A stretch of 7,562 bases of DNA, taken from NCBI GenBank assembly GCA_024636595.1, contig JAGXGT010000116.1, positions 1-7,562 of the forward strand, in the 5' to 3' direction. Numbering within the stretch: position 1 is the first letter of the stretch; each line of letters begins with the position of its first letter. This document shows positions 5,777 through 7,562 of this stretch, piece after piece. This DNA comes from Sphingomonadales bacterium. GTDB lineage: Bacteria; Pseudomonadota; Alphaproteobacteria; Sphingomonadales; Sphingomonadaceae. Below the pieces are notes generated by a model. It did not search any database, was not told the origin of the DNA, and saw only the letters and a program-made list of their open reading frames with translations. The position numbers and the translations under genes are program-made.

Positions 5777-5814
5777 CTTAACTGTGCGGTTAAGTAGCAT
5801 AACCCGTATGGGTT
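5777..5814. promoter_or_regulatory. Interlocking inverted repeats, candidate operator
   Basis: Three short inverted repeats interlock: cttaac (5777-5782) with gttaag (5789-5794); ggtta (5788-5792) with taacc (5800-5804); and aaccc (5801-5805) with gggtt (5810-5814). Half-sites of the form GGTTA/TAACC recur across 38 bp. They cover the candidate -10 and start site of the reductase gene and part of its spacer, as expected for a repressor or activator binding region. No regulator gene for it is in the window. Confidence 0.45.
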
Positions 5815-5825
5815 GCGAAACGCAA
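5796..5825 (-). promoter_or_regulatory. Candidate promoter of the aldo/keto reductase cluster
   Basis: On the minus strand TTGCGT (5820-5825), an 18-bp spacer and TATGCT (5796-5801) make a plausible sigma-70 promoter. It ends about 50 bp before the reductase start. The spacer contains an AACCC/GGGTT inverted repeat. Confidence 0.45.
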
Positions 5826-5842
5826 TCCAATTTCTCTGGCGG

Positions 5843-6760
5843 CTAGCCTGCCTGCCCCAGAACAAGGCAGGCGAGAAACATCAGCAATCCGGCGAAGCGA
5901 TTGGAGCGAAATTTAGCGAGCGCATCGTCGCCATCGCCGCTTTTCAGCGTCACTACCTGCCAAATGAGATGCAATCCGACGGGGGCAAGAGCCAAAAGGC
6001 CGAGCCACTGCGGACGAAGCATCCAGAAGGCGGCGGCCCAACTGGCAAGCGCCGTCAGATAAAAAACCAATACGCCAAAGCGCACATTGTCGCCCAGCCG
6101 CAGCGCGCTGGACCGGATTCCGACCAGTGCATCATCCTCCCGGTCCTGCAGCGCGTAGATCGTGTCATAGCCGATCACCCAGAAAATCGAGCCAGCGTAC
6201 AACAAGGCCATCGCCCAGTGGAATGCAGGATCGATCGCCAGCCAGCCGACCAGCGCCCCCCAGCTGAACACCAGCCCCAGCCACGCCTGCGGCCACCAGG
6301 TGATGCGCTTCATAAAGGGATAGGCGGCGACCAGTGCCAGGCTGCCAAGCGCAACAAGCTTGGCGATACCATTGATCTGCGACCAGACGGTCAGGCCAAT
6401 CAGACATAGGATGGTCAGCCATATCCAGGCAGCCTTGAGCGACACCGCACCACTTGCCAGCGGCCGCGAGCGGGTTCGCTCCACCTGACGGTCAAGGTCG
6501 CGATCGACAATATCGTTGTACACGCAACCCGCGCCGCGCATCGCGATCGACCCGAGCAGTAGCCAGAGCAGCAGATCCCAATGTTCAATCGCACCGCCCG
6601 CCAGCGCCACCCCCCAGGCACAGGGCCAGTAGAGCAGCCACCAGCCGATCGGCCGATCAAAGCGGGCGAGCAAGGCAAAAGGCCGGGCTGCGGTCGGCAA
6701 CAGGCCGACAATGCCCTTATGTTCGGAATCGGGGACAATCTGATCTGACGGGTTCGACAT
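5843..6760 (-). CDS. ubiA: 4-hydroxybenzoate polyprenyltransferase
   Basis: This is a 305-residue integral membrane prenyltransferase that attaches the polyprenyl chain to 4-hydroxybenzoate, the membrane-committing step of ubiquinone synthesis. The first Asp-rich motif NDIVDRDLD (82-90) with nearby RTRSRPLASG (95-104), and the second motif DTIYALQDREDD (199-210), are both intact; these bind the Mg-diphosphate of the prenyl donor. About eight or nine hydrophobic segments are visible, for example at 61-75, 112-126, 133-147, 183-197, 228-247 and 289-303. RFDRPIGWWLLYWPCAWG (33-50) is the family's N-terminal signature. Length matches the usual 290-310. The start has only a weak AAGCGGA before it. 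It is divergent from rsmE across 134 bp and lies 95 bp upstream of the aldo/keto reductase gene on the same strand. Confidence 0.96.
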   Translation of the reverse strand: MSNPSDQIVPDSEHKGIVGLLPTAARPFALLARFDRPIGWWLLYWPCAWGVALAGGAIEHWDLLLWLLLGSIAMRGAGCVYNDIVDRDLDRQVERTRSRPLASGAVSLKAAWIWLTILCLIGLTVWSQINGIAKLVALGSLALVAAYPFMKRITWWPQAWLGLVFSWGALVGWLAIDPAFHWAMALLYAGSIFWVIGYDTIYALQDREDDALVGIRSSALRLGDNVRFGVLVFYLTALASWAAAFWMLRPQWLGLLALAPVGLHLIWQVVTLKSGDGDDALAKFRSNRFAGLLMFLACLVLGQAG

Positions 6761-6789
6761 GATATCCGCTTATCGTCATTTCTGTAACT

Positions 6790-6871
6790 CGTCATCCTGA
6801 ACTTGTTTCAGGACCTCCGTCGGACAATAACTTTCTCCCGCAAGAGATGCTGAAATAAATTCAGCATGACG
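6790..6871. repeat. Paired palindrome between ubiA and rsmE
   Basis: The element starts cgtca (6790-6794) and ends tgacg (6867-6871). Its left hairpin, tcctgaa around cttgt with ttcagga, is the same subtype as the left half of the 2062-2151 element. Its right hairpin, atgctgaa (6847-6854) and ttcagcat (6860-6867) around ataaa, is different and keeps its pairing. It occupies most of the divergent intergenic region, so promoters of ubiA and rsmE must lie around or within it; I see no clear one. Confidence 0.78.
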
Positions 6872-6894
6872 AAAACCCAACCCGGCGCTAAACC

Positions 6895-7562
6895 ATGTCC
6901 ATGCCCGCGACCCCCGCCTATCCACCGCACAGCGCGCCGCGCCTGTTCATCGATGTCGAGCTTGCCGATGGCGCGGACGTTCGTCTGGAGGGCAGCCATG
7001 CCCATTATCTGCTCAAGGTCATGCGGATCAAGCAGGGCGATCCGGTGAAGCTGTTTGACGATCGTAGCGGGGAATATCTCGCCCATGTCAGCGCCTTGGG
7101 CAAACGCGACCTGATTTTGACGATTGATGGCAAGACCCGGGATCGAGAAACGGCACCCGATCTGTGGTTGTGCGCCGCGCCGATCAAAAAGGACCGGTTC
7201 AACTGGATCGTCGAAAAGGCCACCGAACTGGGCGTAGACAAAATCATCCCGGTCCAGACCGAACGGACGCAAGGTCATGGTATCAAGGATGAGAAATTGC
7301 GCGCCCATATGATCGAGGCAGCGGAGCAATGCGAACGCACCGCCCTGCCGGTTCTGGATTCGCTCACGAAATTGACCGATATGCTGGAGCAATGGCCTGC
7401 CGAACGGCATCTGTTCTTCGCCGATGAACGAATCCATGCAACCGGTGAAGGCAGCTTCCGCAAGGCGCTCGTCGCTCATGCTGGGCCAGCGGCAATCCTG
7501 ATCGGCCCCGAAGGCGGCTTTTCCGATGCTGAAAATGAATTGATCCGCGCCCTGCCCCAGTC
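6895..7562 (+). CDS. rsmE: 16S rRNA m3U1498 methyltransferase RsmE, 3' end beyond window
   Basis: 222 codons are present before the window edge, out of roughly 245 usual for the family. RsmE methylates N3 of U1498 in 16S rRNA using S-adenosylmethionine. The N-terminal PUA-like domain (RLFIDVELADG, then SHAHYLLKVMRIKQGDPVKL at 34-53) is followed by the SPOUT domain: APIKKDRFNWIVEKATELGV (95-114), IIPVQTERT (117-125), EAAEQCERT (141-149) and the knot motif IGPEGGFSDAE (203-213), all typical. ATG occurs at 6895 and again at 6901; I chose the first, but no good ribosome binding site supports either. A long minus-strand frame inside it is a shadow. The missing part should include only the last knot strand and C-terminal helix. 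Confidence 0.95.
   Translation, partial: MSMPATPAYPPHSAPRLFIDVELADGADVRLEGSHAHYLLKVMRIKQGDPVKLFDDRSGEYLAHVSALGKRDLILTIDGKTRDRETAPDLWLCAAPIKKDRFNWIVEKATELGVDKIIPVQTERTQGHGIKDEKLRAHMIEAAEQCERTALPVLDSLTKLTDMLEQWPAERHLFFADERIHATGEGSFRKALVAHAGPAAILIGPEGGFSDAENELIRALPQ

Noticed and set aside
5813..6409. 198-codon plus-strand open frame
   Set aside because: It is antisense to ubiA, whose two Asp-rich motifs are intact; composition is Gln/Arg/Pro-rich with no domain.
6808..7479. 223-codon minus-strand open frame
   Set aside because: It is antisense to rsmE and runs through the paired palindrome; rsmE motifs are unmistakable on the plus strand.

Overview
The window looks like a stretch of alphaproteobacterial chromosome, most likely from a sphingomonad (Sphingopyxis/Sphingorhabdus-like). 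The basis is moderate-to-high GC, a divergent ubiA-rsmE pair, and dispersed paired palindromes starting CGTCA and ending TGACG, a type I associate with sphingomonad genomes. The genus is inference. No rRNA, tRNA, transposase, phage gene or CRISPR array is visible.

Left part (1-2051): a YqcI/YcgG (GntA-like) gene runs off the left edge on the minus strand. Its ribosome binding site lies inside a 27-bp inverted repeat. Upstream of it, also on minus, is soxR with an intact four-cysteine [2Fe-2S] motif. A 344-bp intergenic region holds two paired-hairpin repeats and a near-perfect SoxR operator set in a 19-bp promoter spacer pointing right. The promoter reads into two overlapping VOC-fold genes. 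This is a compact redox-responsive unit: the sensor, its operator and two probable small-molecule binding or detoxifying proteins. The first VOC protein lacks the usual metal ligands and the second keeps them.

Middle part (2052-5842): a third paired palindrome separates the VOC pair from a minus-strand cluster. In transcription order the cluster is a Tas-like aldo/keto reductase, an FMN-dependent nitronate-monooxygenase-family protein with Phe where a catalytic His is usual, an MDR-type zinc-free dehydrogenase/quinone reductase, and a small AT-rich gene of unknown function with an immunity-protein-like look. Spacings are 30, 26 and 12 bp, so one transcript is likely. Upstream of the reductase gene there is a candidate promoter overlapped by interlocking GGTTA-type inverted repeats that may be an operator.

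Right part (5843-7562): ubiA (ubiquinone biosynthesis) on minus and rsmE (16S rRNA m3U1498 methyltransferase) on plus diverge across another paired palindrome; rsmE runs off the right edge. These two are housekeeping genes.

The most unusual parts are the SoxR-VOC unit, the RBS-overlapping palindrome before the YqcI/YcgG gene, and the oxidoreductase cluster with its candidate operator and odd terminal gene. None of these is proven to be a new system.
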